Origin: Solimonas sp. SE-A11
Lineage (GTDB): Bacteria; Pseudomonadota; Gammaproteobacteria; Nevskiales; Nevskiaceae
DNA: 64,000 nucleotides
Direction of reading: 5' to 3'
NCBI RefSeq assembly: GCF_030345715.1
Contig: NZ_JAUASX010000021.1
Coordinates: 20,878-84,877 of the forward strand
Each line of letters begins with the position of its first letter. Position 1 is the first letter of the stretch. The position numbers and the translations under genes were made by a program. Positions 9,143-17,297 of the stretch are shown piece after piece. A model generated the notes under the pieces. That model worked only from the letters and a program-made list of their open reading frames with translations. It had not been told where the DNA came from and searched no databases.

Positions 9143-10183
9143 TCAGAACCCGCCGCTGCTTTCCTCGGCGCACGGGGACGACTCGCCCGCCATTGCATCC
9201 GCCACTTCCTCCGCCGTCAGGGAGATTCCGGTGCCGCCGTTGATCACCAGGGTCGCACTGCCGTCGTCGTTGAAGGTGAAGCGGGCGGTGGACCCGCCCG
9301 ACTGCAGTTGGAGCTCGCCACCGTCCGGTCGAGTGCCGTTGACCGTGATGCCGCCCGTAGAAGGCGTCGATACGCGAACCTCGCCGCCTTCGCAGCCGAC
9401 GTTGTTGGAGCTGTAGCGGTAGCTGCCATCCAGCTCGAAGGCATTGCCGCTGACCTTGGCGCGCAGCGGCGCGTCATTGTCCCCCAGGTTGGCGGAGAGC
9501 TTGTAGTCGATGCCGCCCTGCTGGAAGCGTTCGGTCTTCAGCCGCAGGCGCAGGCCGTAGAAGATGCCGTCCTCGGTCTCAAGCGATTCCACCGTGCCGA
9601 GATACTCGATCAGCTGGCGGATTCCGAGCTGGCCCTCATCGTAGGTCTCGTTGAGCGTGAAGGCGGCCTTGTCGCCGGAACCGGCCGTGAAATAGTCGTA
9701 CTGGCCCGCCGCTGTCTCGGCGGAGCCGTACTCCGTGATGCCATCAGCCTGGAAGAGCTCGACGATCTCCTGGCCTTCCCCATAGCAGTACTGCTCCTGG
9801 TAGCCATCCGTGTTCTGTCGTTGGAAATCCACGCGCACGCCGGAGGCCGGCGGGTTCAGCAGCTTGAAGTCGCGATCCTTGGAGCCTTCCTCTTCGGAGG
9901 CGCCCCCTTTTATCGTGTCGCAGTCCCCCGGTCGCAGGGCCTTGGCGGACAGTTGCGGGCCAGCCAGGCGCTTGCTGCTCGCGCGGGCTGAAGCAGCGGA
10001 GGAGAAGTTGATGTAGAACGACAAGGGGCCGTAGCTGCCGATCGACAGGCCAAGCTCGCGCAAGCCATCGCTCTTGGTTTCGAGGGGGACCGGATCCGCT
10101 CCGCCGTCACCACCGTTGTTGCAGGCGGCGAGCAGCATCGTGCTGCCGGCCAGTATGGCTACCTTGAGTGTACGGTTCTTCAT
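9143..10183 (-). CDS. Putative lipoprotein, first of a tandem paralogous pair
   Basis: 346 residues. The N-terminus MKNRTLKVAILAGSTMLLAAC is a lipoprotein signal with an LAAC lipobox, followed by a Gly/Asp-rich linker. A KSDGLRELGLSIG block follows at about residue 37. The rest is polar and rich in Gly, Ser and Thr with alternating hydrophobics, suggesting beta structure. It ends with FTFNDDGSATLVINGG and LTAEEVADAM, both mirrored in the next gene. No known family is recognised. It lies 21 bases from its terminator, the same distance as its paralogue, which suggests gene and terminator were duplicated together. Confidence 0.7.
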   Translation of the reverse strand: MKNRTLKVAILAGSTMLLAACNNGGDGGADPVPLETKSDGLRELGLSIGSYGPLSFYINFSSAASARASSKRLAGPQLSAKALRPGDCDTIKGGASEEEGSKDRDFKLLNPPASGVRVDFQRQNTDGYQEQYCYGEGQEIVELFQADGITEYGSAETAAGQYDYFTAGSGDKAAFTLNETYDEGQLGIRQLIEYLGTVESLETEDGIFYGLRLRLKTERFQQGGIDYKLSANLGDNDAPLRAKVSGNAFELDGSYRYSSNNVGCEGGEVRVSTPSTGGITVNGTRPDGGELQLQSGGSTARFTFNDDGSATLVINGGTGISLTAEEVADAMAGESSPCAEESSGGF

Positions 10184-10371
10184 GGTGATGTCCCTATCCT
10201 TGCGATGTGGTTGACGCCGCTCCTACGGCCGCCCCGGCGCGCGGGCAGGGCCTCGGCGCAGGGGTTGAGCAACCTAACCACCCACCATGCGGCTGGGCTA
10301 TTGGACCTTCGTCGGATGCCTTGCCAGGACATCTCCATGCGCCGGGTCCTCCTGGTCCCCAGGCCACACAG

Positions 10372-10402
10372 CAAAAAGCCCCGGATCGCTCCGGGGCTTT
10401 TT
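10372..10402. terminator. Rho-independent terminator, twin of 9090-9123
   Basis: AAAAAGCCCCGGA then TCCGGGGCTTTTT forms a strong stem with A and T runs. It sits 21 bases past the stop codon of the second lipoprotein gene. The 23-base core is the same as at 9090-9123. Confidence 0.85.
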
Positions 10403-10422
10403 GCTTGCTGCAACTAGTGCTT

Positions 10423-11412
10423 CTAGCAGGGTGACTGGTCCAGCACGGCGCGCACTTCGGTAGCGGTCAGGGTCTGCGTCACGCCGTTGAGGTTCAGCGT
10501 GGCGCCGCCGTCGCCGTTGAAGTCGAAGACCGCGTACTGCTGGCCCACCGCCAGGCGCAGCTTGCCGTCCACCGGGTAGTTCGCGCTGCCGCCGGTGCCC
10601 AGGACCAGCGTCTCCTCGGTGGAAACCGTCACCGCACCGCCGCCACACTCGCTGGTGGCGTAATCGTAGACTCCGTTGAAGCTGCGCTGCTGCCCGTTCC
10701 GCGTCTCCCGGAACGGCGCGCCTGCCTTGCCGATCTGCACCACCGCGTAGCTGCGGACCTCTCGGCCACTGGTGAGGTCGGCGCGATCGTAGCTGTAGCC
10801 ATAGTTCACGCGCAGATCGCTGCCGCCGTCGACCGCCAGCCGCTTCTCGATGGTGCCGAGCCGCGCGCCGATCTGCGTATCCACGGTTTGGGCTCCCAGC
10901 AGTTGCGTGTAGGTGGCGGCGTAGCCGTTGGCACCCTGGTCGATCAGGTAGGCGACCTGCGAGCCGTCGTTGAGGGTGGCGCCGCCGGTCTCCATGGTGC
11001 CGTTGAACCGCAAGGTCGCCGTGCGCGGCGACGGCGCCGTGGCGGTGGAGAGACAAGCGTTGTTTTCCTCGCGATCGAAGCTGACCGCGACATTGCCGAG
11101 GCCCAGCAGGCTGAAATTCCACTGGCGGTTACCGGAGCTCAGGTCACTCCGGCCACTCATGCTGCAAAGCCCCTCGGCGCGGCCGAATTCCGGAAGATCG
11201 CCGATCCGCTTGGCTTCCGCCGTGGCGCCCGTGTCCAGCGGATCGGGCAGTTCCGACAGCATGGCGCTCGCCACGCCAAGCTCGCGCAGGGCATCGGCCT
11301 TGGTGGCCATGGAGAAGCTGTCGCCACCGGTGCCGCCGCCGGTGCCGCCACCACAAGCCGTCAGCGCCAGCAGGGAGCTGCAGACCGCAGCCGGGAAGAG
11401 AATCCTGTTCAT
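10423..11412 (-). CDS. Putative lipoprotein, second of a tandem paralogous pair
   Basis: 329 residues from the ATG at 11412, which has AAGGA nine bases upstream and gives a clean lipoprotein signal MNRILFPAAVCSSLLALTAC; an upstream in-frame start lacks these. After a Gly-rich linker comes KADALRELGVASA, matching KSDGLRELGLSIG in the neighbour. The C-terminal blocks FDFNGDGGATLNLNG and LTATEVRAVL also match. Sequence between is diverged, so the duplication is old. Likely an extracytoplasmic beta-rich protein anchored by its lipid; no function is known. Confidence 0.7.
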   Translation of the reverse strand: MNRILFPAAVCSSLLALTACGGGTGGGTGGDSFSMATKADALRELGVASAMLSELPDPLDTGATAEAKRIGDLPEFGRAEGLCSMSGRSDLSSGNRQWNFSLLGLGNVAVSFDREENNACLSTATAPSPRTATLRFNGTMETGGATLNDGSQVAYLIDQGANGYAATYTQLLGAQTVDTQIGARLGTIEKRLAVDGGSDLRVNYGYSYDRADLTSGREVRSYAVVQIGKAGAPFRETRNGQQRSFNGVYDYATSECGGGAVTVSTEETLVLGTGGSANYPVDGKLRLAVGQQYAVFDFNGDGGATLNLNGVTQTLTATEVRAVLDQSPC

Positions 11413-11683
11413 GTATCGTCCTTGAGCCTGTGGAAAAACCGGGCGGGGCCTTCGGCAACCGACGGCTGGCAACACCGGCAGCGATCACCCCGCTGGAAAA
11501 ACTGGCAAATCGCGTGCCGGATTTACGCGGTCTTCCTGTGCTCGGTAGGTGTCCCGTCCCTGGAGGCTGTCTCCAGCACTCGCCGGCACTGTAGACGGGG
11601 TCAGCCGCCTGTCCGGCGGTCAGACATGGCCATTTACGAAGCGATGCAATTGCTTACAAATCGGCCGCGGGAACGGCGCCGCT

Positions 11684-12022
11684 TCAGGCTGCCAGCGCGG
11701 GCAAGGCCTCGGGGCTGGCGCGGGCCAACCACTCCAGCTGCCAGCCGCTGCGCTCCAGCCGCGTCATGGCGGCGTTGGCCAGGGCCTCGGCGTAGCTGCG
11801 CCCGAAGGCGGAGCGCAGGCGGCGCTGTTCGCGCCAGGTCATCCAGCGGTCATCAGCGCCATCGCAGAGGCGCAGCAGGTAGTCGCCTTGGGTATCGCGG
11901 CTGAGGAACACCGCGCACATGCCGCCTGCGCCGCCCAGCAGCGCACTGCTCAGCAGTTCTTCCCGGGTTTCGATCCAGGTGCTGAGCTCGGCGTGGGCCG
12001 CCATGGCGGGGAGGTGCGACAT
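11684..12022 (-). CDS. Hypothetical protein, about 112 residues
   Basis: The frame from the ATG at 12022 reads MSHLPAMAAHAELSTWIETREELLSSALLGG and continues with an alternating hydrophobic/polar pattern (MCAVFLSRDTQGDYLLRLCDGADDRWM) and an alanine-rich helical end. Alternative starts are at 12055 and 12004. It looks like a small soluble cytosolic protein. No family is recognised. The overlapping plus-strand frame has low-complexity composition typical of a shadow, which is why this strand was chosen. Confidence 0.45.
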   Translation of the reverse strand: MSHLPAMAAHAELSTWIETREELLSSALLGGAGGMCAVFLSRDTQGDYLLRLCDGADDRWMTWREQRRLRSAFGRSYAEALANAAMTRLERSGWQLEWLARASPEALPALAA

Positions 12023-12163
12023 GGGGGCATTGTCCGGGGCGGGGCGGGCCGCCACAGCCGGCGCTCCACGATGGTGCTTGTAGGAAACGGCAGTGAGCCC
12101 TGTCAGGGGCTGAACCCGGCGCCCTGACAGCGGTCAGTCTGCAAGGGTGCCGGGGGACCATTC

Positions 12164-12185
12164 GAACGAATCGAACGGTTCGTTC
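12164..12185. promoter_or_regulatory. 22-bp dyad upstream of cytochrome b561 operon
   Basis: GAACGAA and TTCGTTC form a perfect 7-bp inverted repeat with an 8-base spacer. A possible -35 TTGAAG (12202-12207) follows it. The position suits a regulator-binding site for the cytochrome b561/YceI operon; the regulator is unknown. Confidence 0.4.
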
Positions 12186-12249
12186 AGAACATTTTGCTTT
12201 TTTGAAGGTTCGGCCGGGTACTAGCATATCCGTCAATTCAGGAGCCGCC

Positions 12250-12813
12250 ATGTCCCAGCCACTGCCGCAACGCTACGGAGCCATCGCCCAGGCCGGGCAC
12301 TGGCTGACCCTGCTGCTGGTGATTGGCGCCTTCGCGCTGGGCTGGATCATGAGCGACATGAAGATGTCGCCCACGCGGCTCAAGCTGTTCTCGTACCACA
12401 AGTGGATCGGCGTCACGATCTTCGGCATCGCCGTGCTGCGCCTGCTCTGGCGCCAGTGGGCCAAGGCCCCGCCGCTGCCGCCCGCCATGCCGGCCTGGGA
12501 GCGCATCGGCGCCCACCTGAGCCACTGGGGCCTGTACGCCCTGCTGCTGGCGATCCCGCTGTCCGGCTGGCTGATGAGTTCGGCCAAGGGCTTCCAGACC
12601 GTGTACCTCGGCCATTTCCCGATCCCCGACCTGATCGGCCGCGACCGCGAGCTGGGCAAACTGCTGGAAGACGTGCACGAGCTGCTGACCACGATCCTGC
12701 TGTTCGTGGTGGGCCTGCATGCCGCCGCCGCCCTGAAACACCATTTCTTCAATCGTGACGACGTGCTGACGCGGATGCTCCCGCGCTGGCGCAAGACCGG
12801 AGACGCCTCATGA
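12250..12813 (+). CDS. Cytochrome b561 family protein
   Basis: 187 residues from the ATG at 12250, preceded by CAGGAG. Four hydrophobic helices are visible (about residues 15-33, 48-66, 90-108 and 142-160). Histidines typical of the haem ligands occur in HWLTLLL, YHKWIG, LSHWGLY and GLHAAAALKHH. These di-haem proteins pass electrons across the inner membrane, often between ubiquinol and a periplasmic acceptor. The stop overlaps the next start (ATGA, 12810-12813), so it is translationally coupled to a YceI gene, an arrangement seen in many proteobacteria. Confidence 0.92.
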   Translation: MSQPLPQRYGAIAQAGHWLTLLLVIGAFALGWIMSDMKMSPTRLKLFSYHKWIGVTIFGIAVLRLLWRQWAKAPPLPPAMPAWERIGAHLSHWGLYALLLAIPLSGWLMSSAKGFQTVYLGHFPIPDLIGRDRELGKLLEDVHELLTTILLFVVGLHAAAALKHHFFNRDDVLTRMLPRWRKTGDAS

Positions 12814-13364
12814 AACTCTTCACCGCTGTCCTGTTGTCCCTGGCTGCCGTCTCGGCGCAGGCCACGCCGCGCACGGTGGATACCGCGCGCAGCGACATCA
12901 GCTTCAGCGTCAAGCAGATGGGGGTGGCCGTGGAGGGCCGCTTCAAGCGCTTCGAGGCGCAGGTGAACTTCGACCCCGCCAAGCCCGAGACCTCCAGCGC
13001 CGCCCTGTCGGTGGACATCGCCAGCATCGACGCCGGCAGCGACGAGGCCGACAGCACCGCCGCGGAACGTGCCTGGCTCGACAAGGCCGGCTTCCCCAAG
13101 GCCACCTTCAAGAGCAGCAGCGTTCGCGCCACCGGCCCCGGCAAGTACGAGGCCAAGGGCCTGCTGACCATCAAGGGCAAGCCGCGCGAGATCACCGTGC
13201 CGTTCCGCGCGACCGACCAGGCCAGCGGCGCCACGCTGCTGTCCGGACAGTTCTCGATCCGTCGCACCGACTTCGGCGTGGGCGGCGGCGAATGGAACGA
13301 GGGCGATCTGGTCTCCAACGACGTGCCCGTGACGTTCCAGCTGCTGCTCGCGCCCGCCAAGTAA
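12810..13364 (+). CDS. YceI family periplasmic protein (first copy)
   Basis: 184 residues. The signal peptide MKLFTAVLLSLAAVSAQA is followed by TVDTARSDISFSVKQMG, the opening strand of the YceI lipocalin-like barrel. YceI proteins bind polyisoprenoids such as ubiquinone precursors in the periplasm. The start overlaps the cytochrome b561 stop by four bases. The neighbour 29 bases downstream is a second, clearly diverged YceI gene. Pairing with cytochrome b561 suggests a quinone-linked redox role, which is inference. Confidence 0.9.
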   Translation: MKLFTAVLLSLAAVSAQATPRTVDTARSDISFSVKQMGVAVEGRFKRFEAQVNFDPAKPETSSAALSVDIASIDAGSDEADSTAAERAWLDKAGFPKATFKSSSVRATGPGKYEAKGLLTIKGKPREITVPFRATDQASGATLLSGQFSIRRTDFGVGGGEWNEGDLVSNDVPVTFQLLLAPAK

Positions 13365-13393
13365 CACCCCCCAATTCCCAAAGGAGTGATCCC

Positions 13394-13987
13394 ATGAAGA
13401 AGTCCCTGCTCGCCGCCGTCCTGCTATCTGCCGCCACGCTGACGGCGCAGGCCGCCGAGTCCACCTACAAGATCGACCCGACGCACACCTTCCCGACCTT
13501 CGAGATCAGCCACCTGGGCTTCTCCACCTTCCGCGGCCGCTTCGACAAGACCGAGGGCACCATCACCCTCGACACCGCCAAGAAGACCGGCAGCGTGGAC
13601 GTGACGATCGACGCCAACTCGATCTCCACCGGCGTGCCCAAGCTCGACGAGCACCTGAAGAACGAGGACTTCTTCGACACCAAGAAGTACCCGACGATCA
13701 CCTTCAAGGGCAGCAAGTTCAAGTTCGACGGCGACAAGCTCGACGAAGTGACCGGCGAACTGACCATGCACGGTGTGACCAAGACGGTGACGCTGGACGT
13801 GGATGATTTCGTCTGCAAGCAGCACCCGATGCTCGGCATCTGGGCCTGCGGCGCCAACCTGGAAACCAAGATCAAGCGCTCCGACTGGGGCATCAGCAAG
13901 TACTCGCCCAATGTCGGCGAGGAAGTGGAGCTGAAGATCGAGGTGGAAGCCCACCAGCAGAAGGATGGCGCCGGCAGCAAGCGCTGA
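13394..13987 (+). CDS. YceI family periplasmic protein (second copy)
   Basis: 197 residues from the ATG at 13394, with AAGGAG eight bases upstream. The signal peptide MKKSLLAAVLLSAATLTAQA precedes TYKIDPTHTFPTFEISHLGFSTFRG, the canonical YceI N-terminal strand, and the chain continues through MHGVTKTVTLDV and RSDWGISKYSPNVGEEVEL. This copy is closer to the classical YceI sequence than the upstream one, including the HPMLGIWACGAN loop. It is last in the operon and is followed by the terminator at 14,044-14,072. Confidence 0.92.
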   Translation: MKKSLLAAVLLSAATLTAQAAESTYKIDPTHTFPTFEISHLGFSTFRGRFDKTEGTITLDTAKKTGSVDVTIDANSISTGVPKLDEHLKNEDFFDTKKYPTITFKGSKFKFDGDKLDEVTGELTMHGVTKTVTLDVDDFVCKQHPMLGIWACGANLETKIKRSDWGISKYSPNVGEEVELKIEVEAHQQKDGAGSKR

Positions 13988-14043
13988 AGCAGCCTGTCAG
14001 TCCCCCCAGCACGGCCGTCCCCCCGACGGTCGTGCTTCGCCGG

Positions 14044-14072
14044 AGGAGCCGACGCAAGTCGGCTCCTTTTTT
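14044..14072 (+). terminator. Rho-independent terminator of the YceI operon
   Basis: A perfect 10-bp stem AGGAGCCGAC/GTCGGCTCCT with a GCAA loop is followed by a T-run. A second imperfect hairpin (GCACGGCCGTC/GACGGTCGTGC) lies just before it. Confidence 0.9.
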
Positions 14073-14085
14073 ATTGGCTTTTCTT

Positions 14086-14160
14086 TTGTGGGAGCGGCTG
14101 TCAGCCGCGATCCACGCCTGACTTGAAAAACCTCGTTCGCGGCTGTCAGCCGCTCCTACG
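14086..14160. repeat. Pair of REP-like palindromes in inverted orientation
   Basis: GTGGGAGCGGCTGTCAGCCGCGA at the left and its inverted partner TCGCGGCTGTCAGCCGCTCC at the right enclose about 25 bases. Each unit is itself a GCGGCTG...CAGCCGC hairpin. A close relative lies inside aceF at 18,211-18,234. Confidence 0.75.
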
Positions 14161-14163
14161 CTG

Positions 14164-14796
14164 TTATCTGAATTCCCCGCCGGAAATCCTTCCACCCTCA
14201 TCCACCAGCGCGTGGAACCGGCTGCGATCCGCCCGGTAGTCCGTGGTCGCGATCTCGCCCGGCAGCACCAGCGCCACGTCCGGATAGCGCAGGCGGAATT
14301 CCGCCGGATCCGGCCGCGTGTCGATGAAGTGGCGGAAGTCCACCATCTCCGCGTCGCTGACCTGGCCGCGATACGGTTCTTCCTTGGGCGTGTCCATGCC
14401 CATGCCACGACGCAGGCCCTTGCCCAGCACGCGGTTCACCAGGTTGATGGCGCCGTAGACCGTGTCCGCGGTCTGGTCGTGGATCGCACGCACCACGCGC
14501 GTGGTGTCGCGCGTCGCCGGTATCGCCTCGAGGATGCCGAAGGGAATGCTGGCGATGCCGTGGTGGATGCCGCGCACCGTATCGGTGCCGATGCTGACGC
14601 CGCCTTCGGCCAGCTTCTGCACCTGCGCCAGCGTGCCCAGCGCGCGGCTGGTGTAGCCATAGTCACTGTGCCAGGCCTCGATCCGGCGCAGCTCGTGCCG
14701 CCACTCCAGCACCTCCTCGTGCAGGCGCAAGCCAGCCGCCAGCGTCCCGCACAGGGCCGCGGTGCTCAGCAGCGCCAGCACGAGTTCAAGGGGCAT
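14164..14796 (-). CDS. Unknown membrane-anchored protein sharing a C-terminal domain with the lipoprotein two genes upstream
   Basis: 210 residues. One N-terminal membrane helix (about residues 3-22), then a charged helical segment with EEVLEWRHELRRIEAWH, a glycine/threonine-rich middle and a C-terminal block of about 60 residues. That block (FIDTRPDPAEFRLRYPDV, then LVLPGEIATTDYR, then GRISGGEF) matches the lipoprotein at 15,157-15,462 almost position for position. No known domain is recognised. The start overlaps the end of the preceding gene by 11 bases, so the three genes form one coupled operon. Third and last of the set. Confidence 0.65.
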   Translation of the reverse strand: MPLELVLALLSTAALCGTLAAGLRLHEEVLEWRHELRRIEAWHSDYGYTSRALGTLAQVQKLAEGGVSIGTDTVRGIHHGIASIPFGILEAIPATRDTTRVVRAIHDQTADTVYGAINLVNRVLGKGLRRGMGMDTPKEEPYRGQVSDAEMVDFRHFIDTRPDPAEFRLRYPDVALVLPGEIATTDYRADRSRFHALVDEGGRISGGEFR

Positions 14797-15157
14797 GGTG
14801 CTGGCGCACCTCCGCCGTGACGCCGTGGCCCTTGAGCTCCTCGCGCACCATCTGCGCGGCGCGCTGGTAGACCAGGCGGCGCACCAGCGTGGGCGTGACG
14901 CTGCCCAGCGCGCCGGCCACCCAGGACTCCTTGGCGGCCAGCTCCATGGGGTTGAGGATCTCGATGGAGATCAGGCTGGGGCGCGAGGCGCTGACCAGCT
15001 CGAAGTTGCGTGCGGGATCGCCGGCCAGGTTCGGCGCCAGCTGCTGCAGTCGGCCGTGCAGGCGATGCTGCACGCGCCACAGGCGCAGGAACAGCAGGCC
15101 GAGCACGGCCGAAAGCAGTACGTTGAGCAACAGCAGGATCGTGACGAAGGCGCTCAT
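14786..15157 (-). CDS. Unknown single-helix membrane protein, middle gene of coupled operon
   Basis: 123 residues. The N-terminus MSAFVTILLLLNVLLSAVLGLLFLRLW is one long hydrophobic helix followed by a basic stretch, so the rest likely faces the cytoplasm. The soluble part contains SISIEILNPMELAAKES-like sequence and a helical end RRLVYQRAAQMVREELKGHG. The ATG shares its first base with the stop of the upstream gene (TAATG) and its end overlaps the next start, strong signs of cotranslation. No family is recognised. Confidence 0.6.
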   Translation of the reverse strand: MSAFVTILLLLNVLLSAVLGLLFLRLWRVQHRLHGRLQQLAPNLAGDPARNFELVSASRPSLISIEILNPMELAAKESWVAGALGSVTPTLVRRLVYQRAAQMVREELKGHGVTAEVRQHHAP

Positions 15158-15462
15158 TACATGAACCGGCCGCCAGTGATGCGGCCCTCGGTGTCGGTTT
15201 CGGCGAAGTAGCGGCTGTTGTCGTGCCGGAACTCCTTGGTGGCAATGTCGCCGGGCATTACCAGCTTCACGTCCGGATAGTGCGTGCGGAACTGCTCCGG
15301 CGTCGGCCGGCCGGCGATGAAACGCCCGAAGGCCTCGAGATCGGCGACCTTGCCGGGGACCGGCGCGGCGGTGGCTTCGGGCTGGTTCATGGGCTGGGCG
15401 CAGGCGGCGAGCTGGACACAGGCCCCCAGCAGCAGGCCGGACAGAAGGACGATCCGACGCAT
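15157..15462 (-). CDS. Small lipoprotein, first gene of coupled operon
   Basis: 101 residues. A lipoprotein-type signal, MRRIVLLSGLLLGACVQLAAC, has two possible lipobox cysteines (15 and 21). The mature part is mostly one block, FIAGRPTPEQFRTHYPDV, LVMPGDIATKEFR, NSRYFAETDTEGRITGGRF, that recurs at the C-terminus of the protein encoded at 14,164-14,796. GGGGGAAT precedes the ATG by a few bases. Predicted to sit in the periplasm on a lipid anchor. Function unknown. Confidence 0.65.
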   Translation of the reverse strand: MRRIVLLSGLLLGACVQLAACAQPMNQPEATAAPVPGKVADLEAFGRFIAGRPTPEQFRTHYPDVKLVMPGDIATKEFRHDNSRYFAETDTEGRITGGRFM

Positions 15463-15495
15463 GGGTATTCCCCCGGATTGGTATGGGTGCCAGTT

Positions 15496-16509
15496 TTAGC
15501 GCATTTCCGGTTCCGCGGCACTGGCGGCGCCGCCCGACGGCACTGACGCCGGGAACAGCGTCACCGTCTGGCCCAGCTCCAGGGTCTGTACCTGGATCTC
15601 GGGCCGCTGCGCCATGCCCTCGAAGAAGCGGTCCAGGCGCACCACCAGGGGGAAGGGCCGCAGTGGCTGGTCCAGCGGCAGGGTGAAGTCGTCCCAATGC
15701 ACCGGGATGACGCGCCGCGCGCCGACCGCGTCCACCGTCTCGCGCAGGTAGTCCGGCAGCTCGTCCACCAGCGCCACGCCGAGGAACACCAGGTCGGCAC
15801 GCAGGCCGGCCAGGGCGCCCGGTTCCCAGCCGGCACTGCCGTGGTGCAGCACGTTGCCCTGCGGATGCTCCACCAGGATCGAATAGGTGCCACCGAGCTT
15901 GTAGTCCAGGTAATGCGCCGGCGTGTGCAGCGGCGCGGTGATGTCGCCGGTGGGGCGGCCGCCGCTGGCGCCAGCGTGGCGGCTGGCGATGAAACGGATG
16001 CGGAAGCGGCCCACCGTGATCACCTGGCCCGGCTCGATGCGGCGGATGCGTCCATCCGGCAGACCGGCGCCGCGACCGATGTTGGCCGTGCTGGCGGAGC
16101 CCATCAGCATCGCGCCGGTGAGCTTGGCCACCACGCCGGCATCCATGCCGTGGTCGTAATGCGAGTGCGAGACCAGCACCGCATCGAGCTTGTCGATGCG
16201 CGCCGCCAGCAACGCCGCGGCAATACGCGTTTCATCCGGCGCGATCGCACGGTTCAGCACCAGCGGCAGCAGGCCCTCGGGCCGGGTGAAGAAGGGATCG
16301 ATCAGGATCGCGTGCTCGCCGTCGCGCAACAGCACGGCGCTGACGCCATACCAGGTGGCGGTGAGCGCGCCGGGCTGCGCGGCGGCCTCGTAGTGATGCG
16401 CGCGGTAGGCGTCCATGCCCGGCGCCTGCGTACGCAGCCAGGCCACGACCACGGCCAGCAGGCCCAGCAGCACCACGAGCGCGACCAGCAGCCGGCGCAG
16501 CAGTTTCAT
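15496..16509 (-). CDS. Metallo-beta-lactamase fold hydrolase, membrane-anchored
   Basis: 337 residues from the ATG at 16509 (MKLLRRLLVALVVLLGLLAVVVAWL), which gives an N-terminal membrane anchor; the longer frame adds no recognisable sequence. The metal-binding motif is LVSHSHYDHGMD (HxHxDH). Later histidines (SRHAGAS, HTPAHY, HHGSAGW, PVHWDDF) supply the remaining ligands. The layout resembles N-acyl-phosphatidylethanolamine phospholipase D and UlaG-like members of the superfamily, but the substrate is uncertain. It lies 33 bases downstream of nothing coding on its own strand and precedes the lipoprotein operon, so it may be transcribed separately. Confidence 0.8.
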   Translation of the reverse strand: MKLLRRLLVALVVLLGLLAVVVAWLRTQAPGMDAYRAHHYEAAAQPGALTATWYGVSAVLLRDGEHAILIDPFFTRPEGLLPLVLNRAIAPDETRIAAALLAARIDKLDAVLVSHSHYDHGMDAGVVAKLTGAMLMGSASTANIGRGAGLPDGRIRRIEPGQVITVGRFRIRFIASRHAGASGGRPTGDITAPLHTPAHYLDYKLGGTYSILVEHPQGNVLHHGSAGWEPGALAGLRADLVFLGVALVDELPDYLRETVDAVGARRVIPVHWDDFTLPLDQPLRPFPLVVRLDRFFEGMAQRPEIQVQTLELGQTVTLFPASVPSGGAASAAEPEMR

Positions 16510-16617
16510 GACATCGCCCCCGAATCGAAGAGGCGACAGCATTCCATTGCCGCCGGCAGGCGGCAACCGGTTCACCGGATTGTCATGCGGCCCCGGCCCA
16601 TGGGCCGGGGCCGGCGT

Positions 16618-17217
16618 TCAGAAGTCGCCGTAGCGCCGCTTCTTGCGGCCGCCACCCATCCAGGGCAGGACCAGGCCCAGCAGCACGCCGCCTCCAACCA
16701 GGCTAGCACCGGTGATCAACGTCTTGCGCTTGGCGCGCTCCACGTCGAAGCGCTGCTGCAGCGTGGCCGCGGAGCTCTGTAGCTCCGTGATGGTGGCCTT
16801 GAGCGACTCGTTCTCGCGTGCCAGCTCGAAGGCCGGCTTGGCCTGGCCCAGTTGCTGCTGCGCCGCCGTGAGTTCGCGCTCCAGGTTCTGCGCGCGCTTC
16901 TGCGCCGCGTCGAGATCCTGCTGCGCCTGCTGGTAGCGCTCCTTGGCCGCCGGCTGCGCGGAGAGGAAACGCGACGTCACCCAGCCTTCACGGCCGTCGG
17001 CGGTGCGGATGCGAGCGAAGCTCTCGGGTCCCAAAGACTCCAGCACGCTGACCTTGGCGCCGCTCTTGAGCACGCTCACGGAGGGCGCCTCGTTGCGCGG
17101 CTGCTGGCGCAGCGTCACGGTGATGTCGTCGGAGATGTATTGCGGGCGTCCGGCCGATTGGGCGGATGCCAGTGCCGGCGCCAGCAGCGCGGCAGCGAGT
17201 AGTAACGTCCTTGTCAT
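16618..17217 (-). CDS. SH3-domain and coiled-coil membrane protein (TIGR04211 type)
   Basis: 199 residues. A signal sequence MTRTLLLAAALLAPALASAQ is followed by a bacterial SH3 domain (about residues 25-88, ending GREGWVTSRFL), a coiled coil (about 90-160, Q/A/E/L-rich heptads) and a C-terminal membrane helix ending in GGGRKKRRYGDF. This order is that of the YgiM-like SH3-and-anchor family. The protein would expose the SH3 domain in the periplasm, plausibly toward peptidoglycan. It lies downstream of aceF in opposite order and is not obviously linked to it. Confidence 0.85.
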   Translation of the reverse strand: MTRTLLLAAALLAPALASAQSAGRPQYISDDITVTLRQQPRNEAPSVSVLKSGAKVSVLESLGPESFARIRTADGREGWVTSRFLSAQPAAKERYQQAQQDLDAAQKRAQNLERELTAAQQQLGQAKPAFELARENESLKATITELQSSAATLQQRFDVERAKRKTLITGASLVGGGVLLGLVLPWMGGGRKKRRYGDF

Positions 17218-17297
17218 GGCCCACCGAGTCTAGCAACGCAGCGGCGCGAAACAAATGATTTTCTTTCGCGCCGCTTCAGCGTTCGTTCAGCTTGCGC

